A stretch of 64,000 bases of DNA from Geomicrobium sp. JCM 19039 (GTDB taxonomy: Bacteria > Bacillota > Bacilli > Bacillales > Marinococcaceae), in assembly GCF_000698145.1 (NCBI RefSeq), contig NZ_BAXB01000002.1, positions 248,001 through 312,000 on the forward strand, in the 5' to 3' direction. Positions 52,140 through 59,838 of the stretch are shown in pieces (the stretch's first letter is position 1; the number at the start of each line of letters is the position of its first letter). The notes under the pieces are model-generated. The model saw nothing but the letters and a program-made list of their open reading frames with translations, was not told the origin of the DNA and did no database searches. The position numbers and the translations under genes are program-made.

Positions 52140-53073
52140 TCGTTAACGCCTCCTTCTTCAATCATTGTCACTTCATCAATGACTTCATTAATAGGGACCA
52201 TCAATCCGACACGACCTTCATCCCCTTGATTTCTCGTTGCATATATAATACCGACCACTTCTCCCTCGTGGTTAATCGCTGGGCTACCAGAGTTGCCACT
52301 AAACGTGGGAGCACTAATGACAGCTGGCGTGCCTGTTTCCAACACCTCTCCCTCATTCGCAATGCCTGTAAAGGAAAGGGGGTTGCCAATAACAATAATA
52401 TCTGTACCCACGTCCATAATCGGCTCTTCCTCTGCCAAAGGTAAATACGGGACAGGCGTTTGCTCTCCAATATCGATAATTGCAAAATCCAATTCATCAG
52501 AAATAAACACAGGCTCCGCTTGAAACGCAGTACCATCATGCAACGTTGCAACCACTTGAAACGCCTCTGCAACTACATGCCTGTTCGTCGCAATCAAGCC
52601 ATCTTCATTTATAAAAAAGCCTGTCCCTCTTGAGGATGCTCCTGGAGCTTCGACTTGTAACGTGACGACAGATTCCCGCCACTCAGCAACTTCTTCGTTT
52701 TGTGAGAGTTCGTATGACGTCGTAAGAAAATCAATTACGTCAGGGCGCAAGAATTGAAACAATGCGGCAGCGCTTGAACGACGAGTAAAAATGAAACGAA
52801 GATGATCCCGAATTTTTGCCACCGTTTTAATGTCTTTTTCTTCTTTTTCGTTTTATCATCGATCACTTCTTTTTCAAAAAAAGCCTCTAAAGGGGGTTCC
52901 TCTGGAGGGATGTTCGAGTCATCATCGGACTCTTCTGTTTGCCACTCTCGAAAATCTTCTTCTATAAATTCATCGTTAAACTCATCGGCATCATCATCAA
53001 ACTCACCTACGATGTCTGATTGTTCACGATTGCGTCGTTCTTCTTCACGTCTTTTTTGATCATCTTCTGTCAT
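52136..53073 (-). CDS. Membrane-anchored trypsin-like serine protease (one frameshift)
   Basis: The cytoplasmic N-terminus is strongly acidic (DIVGEFDDDADEFNDEFIEE), then a basic patch (KTKKKKKTLKRW) and one membrane helix (FGIIFVSFLLVVQAL). The outer domain is a chymotrypsin-fold S1C protease with the catalytic triad His in LIATNRHVVAEAF, Asp in ELDFAIIDIG and Ser in TFSGNSGSPAINHEGEVVG. There is no PDZ domain, unlike HtrA. A lost base at 52765-52769 splits it just after the helix. Corrected length is about 312 residues from ATG 53073 (AAAGGGG). It leads the addBA-sbcDC operon. Confidence 0.85.
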
Positions 53074-53154
53074 AAGTACAAGTGGCCCCTTTTCGTTCGC
53101 TATATGTATTTTATCATGCAAGGCAAAGGAGCGTCATTTGAAAACATCGAAAGC

Positions 53155-53187
53155 AAAAAGAAGCGATTCGCAATGATCACTTCTTTT
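53155..53187 (-). terminator. Leftward terminator after the VOC gene
   Basis: AAAAGAAGTGAT pairs with ATCGCTTCTTTT (one G-U pair) around an 8-base loop on the minus strand, followed by T. It separates the VOC/Nudix/amidase group from the protease-add operon. Confidence 0.65.
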
Positions 53188-53225
53188 AATGTTATTACGG
53201 TATGTGAAATTTAATTTGGTGCACA

Positions 53226-53600
53226 TTAGCAGTTACAAATCATAATCACGTTTCCATCTGGGTCTTCAATATTGAACCACGCCGTTTCGCCAACATGTTC
53301 AATTTCTCGCACGACACGTATACCTTTATTTTGTATATCATTATAGGCATCCTGAATGTTTGGCGCATACAAATTAAACAAAGGTTGTGTTGTCGCTTCG
53401 TAGTGGAAATTCGGATCAAAACGATGATCGTCCAACGTGAGTGACGTCGTACCCCTCACGGGCACATTGTGTACGGGTGATTCCACATGAGACACATTCA
53501 ATTTCACCCCTACCAAGTCTGAATACCAAACCGCCGAAGCGTTTAGATCTTTCACATGCACAAAAATGCTATTAATTTCATTTCTTATCGGTAACGTCAT
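53226..53600 (-). CDS. VOC/glyoxalase family protein
   Basis: The 124-residue protein has one vicinal-oxygen-chelate module pair: NSIFVHVKDLNASAVWYSDLVGV with the first metal-site His, then LFNLYAPNIQDAYNDIQNKG and WFNIEDPDGNVIMIC with the final Glu/Asp. Members include glyoxalases, dioxygenases and antibiotic-binding proteins, so the substrate is open. ATG 53600 lies 23 bp after the Nudix gene, on the same strand. Confidence 0.82.
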   Translation of the reverse strand: MTLPIRNEINSIFVHVKDLNASAVWYSDLVGVKLNVSHVESPVHNVPVRGTTSLTLDDHRFDPNFHYEATTQPLFNLYAPNIQDAYNDIQNKGIRVVREIEHVGETAWFNIEDPDGNVIMICNC

Positions 53601-53623
53601 GAATGTTCCTCCCCAATATTTGT

Positions 53624-54052
53624 TTACCCCAATTTCTTTCTAATTGAATCGGCTTGTCGAACATTCTCCTTTAAGAATTCAGGTGCTTCCGCCGTACTGA
53701 GCAAGTCTGAAGTAGACAGCCAAAGGACGGCATCCACTTCTTCGCTACTTTTCTCATAGGGTATGCCTGACGCCAATTCACAAACGTACACAATATCAAC
53801 AACAGGCGTACCGTTATCTGCAAAAAACAGCGTACTATTCACATACTGCAAATTTTTAACCTGCACCCCAACCTCTTCCATCACTTCACGATGGAGAGTT
53901 TGCTCCAATACATCGTTTGCTCGTGCCCCAGCCTCGACTCGTCCACCGGCAAAAGCCAATTGCCCAGCGGCGTGTTCTTCTTGCTCACTCCGTTTTATGA
54001 ATAACCATTGGTTATCATCGTAAATGGCTGCTTCTACATTAACGACAAACAT
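53624..54052 (-). CDS. Nudix hydrolase
   Basis: The 142-residue protein (from ATG 54052) has a Nudix fold with AAIYDDNQWLFIKRSEQE, LAFAGGRVEAGARAND and LHREVMEEVGVQVKN. The box is longer than the canonical spacing: the Glu that normally follows the Gly by six positions is Ala, and about four extra residues precede Arg-Glu. The catalytic REVMEEVG core is intact. The substrate is unknown. AAAAGGAG sits 6 bases before ATG 54052; earlier in-frame starts at 54070-54076 overlap the amidase stop and lie before that site. Confidence 0.8.
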   Translation of the reverse strand: MFVVNVEAAIYDDNQWLFIKRSEQEEHAAGQLAFAGGRVEAGARANDVLEQTLHREVMEEVGVQVKNLQYVNSTLFFADNGTPVVDIVYVCELASGIPYEKSSEEVDAVLWLSTSDLLSTAEAPEFLKENVRQADSIRKKLG

Positions 54053-54072
54053 CGTTTTCTCCTTTTTCATCA

Positions 54073-54960
54073 TCACTCAACGCCTGTTTGTTGGAGGATT
54101 GATTTTGGCATTTTTAAACGCACGGTTTTCAACGGATTGACCGCCTGGCATATTTCCAAATTCGAAGAAGCGCTGAGTAGCATCATCGCCTCTTCACTCG
54201 TTAGCCGTGACCGCGTGGCAAGGTAGGTTGTCCATTCCGACGCCGCTCGTTTACCCGCCTCTTCGAATGTCTCTGCTGACGCAATAACTTGCCAACTATC
54301 GCTCGTTTCTAACCACGGAAGATTTATTGCCTCCTTCACGACCGAAAACTTCACGGTCACACGGGCAGCAATTTCCACACCGGTCACACACACTTCACCA
54401 TCCCCCATGGCCGCATGCACATCACCTAAAGCGAAAAGCGCCCCATCACACGAAACCGGAAAATAGACCGTTGATCCTTCGGTCATACTCGAGTTATCCA
54501 TATTCCCACCGTGATTCCCAGGCGTTCCACAACTCACGGCCTCACCTGTTGGTGCAACGCCAATCACGCCAACCATTTTGCGCACTGGAAATGAAATCTC
54601 ATCCGAGAAAATCACGTGATCGTCGCGAACGTCCATCAATTTCGCTTGAAAACGATTCACCTGATCTCCTAACACCCCTAAACCAGGAGCAACAGCCATG
54701 ACACCTTGCGAATCTAGATCAATGCTTACAATCTCTACTTTCAGCGTATCTCCAGGTTTTGCACCGTCTACAAACACCGGTCCGGTCGCTGGGTTTACGG
54801 CATTCATATCAATTTTGTCAAACGTCGACGTTTGATCCACAATTTGATTTGAAAATGCATCTAACGTATGGAATGTCACTTCTTTTCCTACAGGAACTGA
54901 ACGAATGGCTCGATGCTCCTTTGAAAACGTAAAAATATGATCCGTTGATTGTATGTTCAT
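54073..54960 (-). CDS. Acetamidase/formamidase family protein
   Basis: This family hydrolyses short amides to ammonia and the acid. The 295-residue protein shows GPVFVDGAKPGDTLKVEI, GVMAVAPGLGVLGDQ, GVIGVAPTGEAVSCGTPGNHGGNMD, GSTVYFPVSCDGALFALGDVHAAMGDGEV and GVEIAARVTVKF, with the Asp/His residues of the metal site in GDVHAAMGDGE. ATG 54960 follows GAGGTGATGG. It is the first gene of a three-gene leftward group with the Nudix and VOC genes. Confidence 0.87.
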   Translation of the reverse strand: MNIQSTDHIFTFSKEHRAIRSVPVGKEVTFHTLDAFSNQIVDQTSTFDKIDMNAVNPATGPVFVDGAKPGDTLKVEIVSIDLDSQGVMAVAPGLGVLGDQVNRFQAKLMDVRDDHVIFSDEISFPVRKMVGVIGVAPTGEAVSCGTPGNHGGNMDNSSMTEGSTVYFPVSCDGALFALGDVHAAMGDGEVCVTGVEIAARVTVKFSVVKEAINLPWLETSDSWQVIASAETFEEAGKRAASEWTTYLATRSRLTSEEAMMLLSASSNLEICQAVNPLKTVRLKMPKSILQQTGVE

Positions 54961-55061
54961 AACCATCACCTCTTTTCATACTATTCTAACATATATCAGC
55001 AATTATTAAGTTACATAATATTTTTATTGGAAACTCAATTGCTCGAAACCGATTCTCCATT

Positions 55062-55087
55062 AAAAAAAGACGGCTCATCGCCGTCTT
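55062..55087 (-). terminator. Leftward terminator after the 67-residue gene
   Basis: AAGACGGC-TCATC-GCCGTCTT is a perfect 8-bp stem followed on the minus strand by a run of seven T. Confidence 0.85.
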
Positions 55088-55088
55088 A

Positions 55089-55292
55089 CTACTGCTCTTC
55101 AAAATAATCTTTTAAGAAACCAGCCATCGTTCCCGTGTCATCAATCACAAAATAAAATTCTTCAGTTTCGTTCTTCACATCGTACGTATTCCCTGGTGTA
55201 AGGACGGAATTTACTTTGTATTTCTTCGCGTTCACATGCACACAAGTAATTGTTTTGATTGTCGTGTTATTTTCCCATGTATAGTGCAGCAT
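55089..55292 (-). CDS. Hypothetical protein, 67 residues (DUF6501-like)
   Basis: A compact, beta-rich small protein: MLHYTWENNTTIKTITCVHV, KKYKVNSVLTPGNTYDV and EFYFVIDDTGTMAGFLKDYF. The pattern resembles short Bacillaceae proteins assigned to DUF6501; I recall this rather than having searched it. No signal or membrane segment. It lies 15 bp after the 162-residue gene and is followed at once by a terminator, so the two form a unit. Confidence 0.7.
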   Translation of the reverse strand: MLHYTWENNTTIKTITCVHVNAKKYKVNSVLTPGNTYDVKNETEEFYFVIDDTGTMAGFLKDYFEEQ

Positions 55293-55307
55293 CTATGATT
55301 CCCCTTA

Positions 55308-55796
55308 TTAATCGTGATGGTAAACAAGTTCTGGTAAGTGATCGAGAATAAACTGCGCTTTGTTCGCATCGGCAAGTAAATTGAAGCGCTTATAGTACGT
55401 GAGCACTTTCTCGAAATGGTGCTCCATTTGTTTACTTTCCTTAAAGATGCGTTCAAATGCTTCGTCAGCAAGCATAAACGCAGCAACAAAATCGGTAAAC
55501 GGAATCACATACGACTTCGCTTCGGTTTGAATGGATGAACAATAGATCATTTCATTCGATTGTTCTTTGAAAAACTGAGCGATCTCATCCATATAACGCT
55601 GATAACTTTCGGGAACCCAACTTGCTCGATCAGCATAATAAGAATGGAGCTCCCGGAAAAATGTAATGAAAAACGGTAAATCTTCACGTTTTATATTAAG
55701 ATCAAAGCCATTTTCTTTAATGCGTGGCCAATTCATCGGTTCCAAAGAGTGATGCAGCGAGCGACAATAGAAATAACGCTTTCGGCTCGTATCCAT
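55308..55796 (-). CDS. Hypothetical protein, 162 residues
   Basis: The start is ATG 55796 with AAAGGGGAT upstream; longer in-frame starts would run into the terminator of the next gene. The protein is soluble and mostly helical, with many aromatic residues (RYFYCRSLHHSLEPMNW, LPFFITFFRELHSYYAD, FVAAFMLADEAFERIF and HLPELVYHHD). I do not recognise the family. It forms a two-gene unit with the 67-residue gene. Confidence 0.7.
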   Translation of the reverse strand: MDTSRKRYFYCRSLHHSLEPMNWPRIKENGFDLNIKREDLPFFITFFRELHSYYADRASWVPESYQRYMDEIAQFFKEQSNEMIYCSSIQTEAKSYVIPFTDFVAAFMLADEAFERIFKESKQMEHHFEKVLTYYKRFNLLADANKAQFILDHLPELVYHHD

Positions 55797-55888
55797 AGTA
55801 TCCCCTTTCGGATCATGCTTTTCCTGATTGAGAGTGATTATCAATAGTATATCATGCGACATGCTTTCATGACAATCTGAATACAACC

Positions 55889-55920
55889 CAAAAAAACAGC
55901 CGTCAAATTGACGGCTGTTT
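55889..55920 (-). terminator. Leftward terminator after the 137-residue gene
   Basis: AAACAGCCGTCAA pairs with TTGACGGCTGTTT around a single base, followed by a T run on the minus strand. It separates the 137-residue gene from the 162-residue gene. Confidence 0.85.
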
Positions 55921-55931
55921 GTCTTTACCAT

Positions 55932-56345
55932 TTATAAGCAATTCATTCTACGTACGTCACTAATAAAATCAATGAGCTTGGACTCCTCTGAAAAAGCTGT
56001 TTCATTGAGGTCATGTTCACTGATGGTAATATGAAGCGTATCGCGATCAGCTTTGTGTTCAATCCAAATTCCACTGAGCTCTAGTGAATCTTCGTTCATA
56101 ATTTGCATCTCAAGCCGTTCAGCAATTTCAGATAATTGTACACGCTGCTTAGGGACATCAATACGAATGCTTAACTTCTCAGGAACACCTGTAGAAATAA
56201 ATCCCCACTTCGTCCCTTTCCAAGAACGACATCCCGTTCGACTATTCAGAACAATGTCTTGTTTATCATCTACGGTGAGTGTTGTGTTTGACCAGCCTCT
56301 CATCTGAATCGCCGCACGCAATTCTTGAGCTTTCGTTTGTACCAT
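55932..56345 (-). CDS. Hypothetical protein, 137 residues
   Basis: ATG 56345 follows TGAGGAGGG. The protein has an N-terminal helix (KAQELRAAIQMRGW), then an alternating beta pattern (WKGTKWGFISTGVPEKLSIR, RVQLSEIAERLEMQIM, LELSGIWIEHK, TLHITISEHDL) and a helical end (ESKLIDFISDVRRMN). No known motif, signal or membrane segment. A sigma-A-like promoter lies about 130 bp upstream. An in-frame GTG at 56372 is a weaker start. Confidence 0.7.
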   Translation of the reverse strand: MVQTKAQELRAAIQMRGWSNTTLTVDDKQDIVLNSRTGCRSWKGTKWGFISTGVPEKLSIRIDVPKQRVQLSEIAERLEMQIMNEDSLELSGIWIEHKADRDTLHITISEHDLNETAFSEESKLIDFISDVRRMNCL

Positions 56346-56472
56346 AAGAAATCCCTCCTCAAAAATGTGCACCTCACGGTTATCGACGGACTACGGGCGA
56401 CTTTCGCTTCAAGAGGCGATATAAAGTATTCAGCCTTCATATGAACGTTTATGAGGGCTAAAGGTATACTAT

Positions 56473-56500
56473 ATATTACCACATATCTTGATGATGTAAA
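56473..56500 (-). promoter_or_regulatory. Probable sigma-A promoter of the 137-residue gene
   Basis: TTTACA (56495-56500) and TAATAT (56473-56478) are spaced 16 bp on the minus strand. Apart from this and the rightward promoter at 56598, I see nothing else in 56346-56655. Confidence 0.4.
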
Positions 56501-56597
56501 CCCTTAAATTTCATATTTTCTCACAATTGCTCGTCTTATCGATTTTCCCTTACGATTCGACAACATCGACCTGTGATACAAATAATTCTGATTTACT

Positions 56598-56625
56598 TTT
56601 GAGCGATTATTCAGTAAAGTATAAG
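56598..56625 (+). promoter_or_regulatory. Possible promoter of the ABC-F leader transcript
   Basis: TTTGAG (56598-56603) and TATAAG (56620-56625) are spaced 16 bp. Transcription would start near 56632, about 24 bases before the leader-peptide ATG. Confidence 0.4.
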
Positions 56626-56655
56626 TGATTACATACAATTGGGAGGTGAGTAGAT

Positions 56656-56787
56656 ATGAGTCTTTTTAGTGGTCGTCTGGCAAAGATCGGTGCGTTTTTA
56701 ACTCGTTGTCGGACAATTTTTTCCGCATGGGTTGCGAAATTGGATCAGTCTGTCTTTTTTCAACCTTTACGATGGAAAAACTACTAA
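56656..56787 (+). CDS. Leader peptide upstream of the ABC-F gene, 43 residues
   Basis: ATG 56656 has a near-consensus GGGAGGTGAG site. The product starts MSLFSGRLAKIGAFLTR and ends QPLRWKNY; it is small, basic and partly hydrophobic. Its stop is 28 bp before a strong terminator hairpin and 95 bp before the ABC-F start. Translated short frames in this position are known in ABC-F resistance genes such as vmlR, where drug-stalled ribosomes on the leader prevent termination. A stand-alone small protein is the alternative. Confidence 0.6.
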   Translation: MSLFSGRLAKIGAFLTRCRTIFSAWVAKLDQSVFFQPLRWKNY

Positions 56788-56815
56788 AGAGACGTGTCTA
56801 TTCATTTTTCACACG

Positions 56816-56850
56816 AAGATGATGGAGACTCATTCTCCGTCATCTTTTTT
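56816..56850 (+). terminator. Attenuator-type terminator in the ABC-F leader
   Basis: AAGATGATGGAGA pairs with TCTCCGTCATCTT (one T-G pair) around a 5-base loop, followed by TTTTTT. Only 32 bp separate it from the ABC-F start codon, and these hold its ribosome site, so there is no room for a separate promoter. Expression of the ABC-F gene must come from read-through. Confidence 0.75.
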
Positions 56851-56882
56851 ATTGGTCACGTCTTCTCAAAGGAGAAGCGACA

Positions 56883-58508
56883 ATGATTGTATGCTACGCA
56901 CACCGAATCGAACAATCGTATGGTGGGACAACCGTATTTTCCGACCTATCTTTTGAAATTCAATCAGCTGACCGAATTGGTCTAGTCGGTCAAAACGGGT
57001 CGGGTAAATCAACACTCGCCCTGTTAGCTGCGGGGCTAATGTCACCAACCGTCGGCACGATTGGTTGGCAAAAAAACACTTCAAAAGGTTTGCTTGCACA
57101 AATTCCAGATCACTCGAACGAGGGTACAGTTTATGAAGTACTCCAACAAAGCTTTCGACATATATACGATATAAGCAATGAGTTGCAACGTCTAGAAGAA
57201 CAGCTTCAACAGCCTGCTCAAATCAACCTAGACCAAACGTTACACACGTATGGATTAATACAAGAACAATTTGAATCTGTGGGCGGTTATGAAATAGACG
57301 CCTTAATCCGACGCGTATCTGATGGATTAGGCATTAGCACACTCTTAGAGGCGAGTTGGGAAGCGTTAAGTGGTGGCGAGCGTGCCAAAGTTGAACTTGC
57401 ACATTTACTACTTACAACGCCCGATTTGCTCGTATTAGATGAGCCGACCAACCACCTTGACCTTTATGCACTTGAATGGTTGAGCAAATGGGTCCGTAAT
57501 TACAAAGGGGCTGTTCTTATCATTTCCCACGACCGTGCATTTCTCGATGATACAACAACAAAGACGTGGGAGATCGAGCAAGGTACATTGCACACGTACA
57601 ATACAAATTACAGTGGATATGTCTTAGAACGAGAGGAACGATTACTGAAGGAATTCCAAGCCTATACCGATCAGCAAAAAAAGATTAAAAAAATGAAAGA
57701 AACGATTAAACGTCTTAAAGATTGGGCAAATCGCGCCAATCCACCAAATGCTGGAATGCACCGTCAAGCCAAAAGCATGGAAAAAGCGCTGCAACGAATC
57801 CAACGATTAGAACGTCCCGTTCACAAGAAGAAAATCTCATTAACTTTCGATCATGAAAAACGAACAGGAAATGATGTGTTCACTTGTAGTAATGTACACA
57901 AATCGTATGCTCACCTACCAATTTTGCAAAGCATCTCTATGCACATCCGTTACGGTGAGCGAGTAGCCATCGTCGGTCCAAATGGCGCTGGCAAATCGAC
58001 GCTTCTACACGTATTAACAGGAGAAGCGCATGTTGATGATGGAGAAGTAACGATCGGCACGAATGTATCCATTGGCTATTTGTCCCAACACCCCACTGTT
58101 GGCGATCAAGAAGATACGATCGTTGCAGCATTAAAAAAAGAAGTGCCGGTCACTGAGGCTCGGGCCCGTCATATTCTTGCATCGTTTCACTTTTTCGGAC
58201 ATGACGTCTTTAAGACAGTCGCCTCTCTTAGCGGCGGGGAGCTGATGCGGCTTCGCCTTGCACAGCTGATGCACCAAAACCACAATGTTCTTATATTGGA
58301 TGAACCGACGAATCACCTTGATATTGACGCGCAGCATATGCTCGAAGATGCAATTGAAGGTTTTACGGGTACAATTGTTGCCGTATCCCATAATCGATAC
58401 TTTCTTAACAAATGCTTCCCCACCACCTTCTGGCTTGAAGATGGCCAGCTTGCGAAGTATGAAGGATCTTTTCGTTATGCTTATGAAAAACGAGTAAAGG
58501 AGCGTTGA
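56883..58508 (+). CDS. ABC-F family ATPase, ribosome-protection type
   Basis: The 541-residue protein has two ABC domains in tandem and no membrane segment, as in ABC-F proteins, which act at the ribosomal E site. Domain 1: GLVGQNGSGKSTLALLA, EALSGGERAKVELAHLLL and LLVLDEPTNHLDLYALEWL. The inter-domain linker is a basic helical hairpin (DQQKKIKKMKETIKRLKDWA, then NAGMHRQAKSMEKALQ), the region that reaches the peptidyl-transferase centre. Domain 2: AIVGPNGAGKSTLLHVL, ASLSGGELMRLRLAQLM and VLILDEPTNHLDI. The size is close to VmlR/Lsa/Vga-type proteins and it lacks the long C-terminal tail of YdiF/YfmR. ATG 56883 follows AAAGGAGAAG. Resistance is inferred mainly from the leader. Confidence 0.85.
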   Translation: MIVCYAHRIEQSYGGTTVFSDLSFEIQSADRIGLVGQNGSGKSTLALLAAGLMSPTVGTIGWQKNTSKGLLAQIPDHSNEGTVYEVLQQSFRHIYDISNELQRLEEQLQQPAQINLDQTLHTYGLIQEQFESVGGYEIDALIRRVSDGLGISTLLEASWEALSGGERAKVELAHLLLTTPDLLVLDEPTNHLDLYALEWLSKWVRNYKGAVLIISHDRAFLDDTTTKTWEIEQGTLHTYNTNYSGYVLEREERLLKEFQAYTDQQKKIKKMKETIKRLKDWANRANPPNAGMHRQAKSMEKALQRIQRLERPVHKKKISLTFDHEKRTGNDVFTCSNVHKSYAHLPILQSISMHIRYGERVAIVGPNGAGKSTLLHVLTGEAHVDDGEVTIGTNVSIGYLSQHPTVGDQEDTIVAALKKEVPVTEARARHILASFHFFGHDVFKTVASLSGGELMRLRLAQLMHQNHNVLILDEPTNHLDIDAQHMLEDAIEGFTGTIVAVSHNRYFLNKCFPTTFWLEDGQLAKYEGSFRYAYEKRVKER

Positions 58509-58533
58509 AAAGACGCCCTCCCCCTTCAGAAAC

Positions 58534-58574
58534 ATAACAACCGCTCGGATGATCGTCATCCAAGCGGTTGTTAT
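58534..58574. terminator. Bidirectional terminator between ABC-F gene and odhB
   Basis: ATAACAACCGCTCGGATGA pairs with TCATCCAAGCGGTTGTTAT (19 positions, one mismatch) around TCG. It serves both convergent genes. Confidence 0.8.
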
Positions 58575-58578
58575 TGTA

Positions 58579-59838
58579 TTATCCTTCGAGTAAAAGTTGC
58601 TCAGGCTCTTCGAGCATCTTTTTCAGTTCCACAAGGAAACTTACAGCTTCTTTCCCATCAACAATACGATGGTCGTAAGAAAGAGCGATGTACATCATCG
58701 GACGGTTTTCCATGCGTTCCTGATCAATGGCTACCGGACGCCATTGAATGGTGTGCATGCCTAGAATTCCAACTTGAGGAGCATTTAGAATTGGCGTGGA
58801 TAGCAATGATCCAAACACGCCACCATTCGTAATCGTAAACGTACCGCCTTGAAGGTCAGAAAGAGCGAGTTTGTTGTCTCTTGCCTTTTTCCCAAGCTCA
58901 CCGATTTCTTTCTCAATGCCTGCAAAGCTTAACCGTTCAGCGTCACGAACGACCGGTACAACGAGACCATCATTCGTTGATACAGCCATACCGATATCGT
59001 AGAAATCTTTTTTCACAATTTCATTGCCTTGAATTTCTGCATTAAGAAGTGGGAATTTCTTCAAAGCGCCTACGACAGCTTTCGTAAAGAAACTCATAAA
59101 TCCAAGACGTACGCCATCATGTTGTTCTTGGAACGCATCTTTACGGCGCTTACGAATATCCATAATCGCACTCATATCTACTTCATTAAACGTCGTAAGC
59201 ATCGCACTTTCTTGTTGTACATCAACAAGACGCTTCGCAATCGTTTGACGACGACGGCTCATCTTGATTCGCTCATGCGGCTTGCCACCGAACTCATCTT
59301 TCTTTTCTGGTGCTGGGCTTTCATTCTTCGCTGCTGGTGTTGATTTCGGCTGGTTCGTGTGCGCTTCTACATCCTCTTTGCGCACGCGGCCAAGTGGATC
59401 ACGTGTCGAGATTTCATTCAAGTTAATCCCTTTTTCACGTGCCAACTTACGAGCAGCAGGAGAAGCGATTACGTGATCCGTTTCACTAGACTCAGAAGAG
59501 TCATCTCCGCCAGTCGAACTAGACTCCTCTTTCTTTTCAGAAGGTTGTTCAGCAGCTGGTGATTCTTTTGCCGGCTCTTCAGCTGGAGCTGAACCTTCCT
59601 TGGCATTCTCATCAATCGTCGCGATGGCTTCACCAATCTCGACTGTGTCTCCTGCTTCTCTTAAGTGTTTTTGCAATACACCAGATTGTTCGGAGTTGAT
59701 TTCAACGTTCACTTTATCGGTTTCTAACTCGGCAATCGTTTCCCCTTGTTCGATATAATCGCCTGGTTGCTTTAGCCACTCAGCAATTGTACCTTCTGTA
59801 ATCGATTCTGCGAGTTCAGGAACTTTAATTTCAGCCAC
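58579..59838 (-). CDS. odhB: 2-oxoglutarate dehydrogenase E2, dihydrolipoyl succinyltransferase
   Basis: E2 passes the succinyl group from E1 through its lipoyl arm to CoA in the TCA cycle. The 419-residue protein has an N-terminal lipoyl domain with the lipoylated Lys in [12 protein letters not shown], an Ala/Pro/Glu-rich linker (residues about 80-120), a peripheral subunit-binding domain ([16 protein letters not shown]), and the C-terminal catalytic domain ending with [16 protein letters not shown] (catalytic His/Asp). GTG 59838 shares its G with the odhA stop, so translation is coupled. Intact. Confidence 0.95.
   Translation of the reverse strand: MAEIKVPELAESITEGTIAEWLKQPGDYIEQGETIAELETDKVNVEINSEQSGVLQKHLREAGDTVEIGEAIATIDENAKEGSAPAEEPAKESPAAEQPSEKKEESSSTGGDDSSESSETDHVIASPAARKLAREKGINLNEISTRDPLGRVRKEDVEAHTNQPKSTPAAKNESPAPEKKDEFGGKPHERIKMSRRRQTIAKRLVDVQQESAMLTTFNEVDMSAIMDIRKRRKDAFQEQHDGVRLGFMSFFTKAVVGALKKFPLLNAEIQGNEIVKKDFYDIGMAVSTNDGLVVPVVRDAERLSFAGIEKEIGELGKKARDNKLALSDLQGGTFTITNGGVFGSLLSTPILNAPQVGILGMHTIQWRPVAIDQERMENRPMMYIALSYDHRIVDGKEAVSFLVELKKMLEEPEQLLLEG

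Noticed and set aside
40333..53073. Phage-defence island around the addBA-sbcDC operon
   Set aside because: These are housekeeping repair genes with normal order; I see no mobile-element, toxin or restriction genes beside them.
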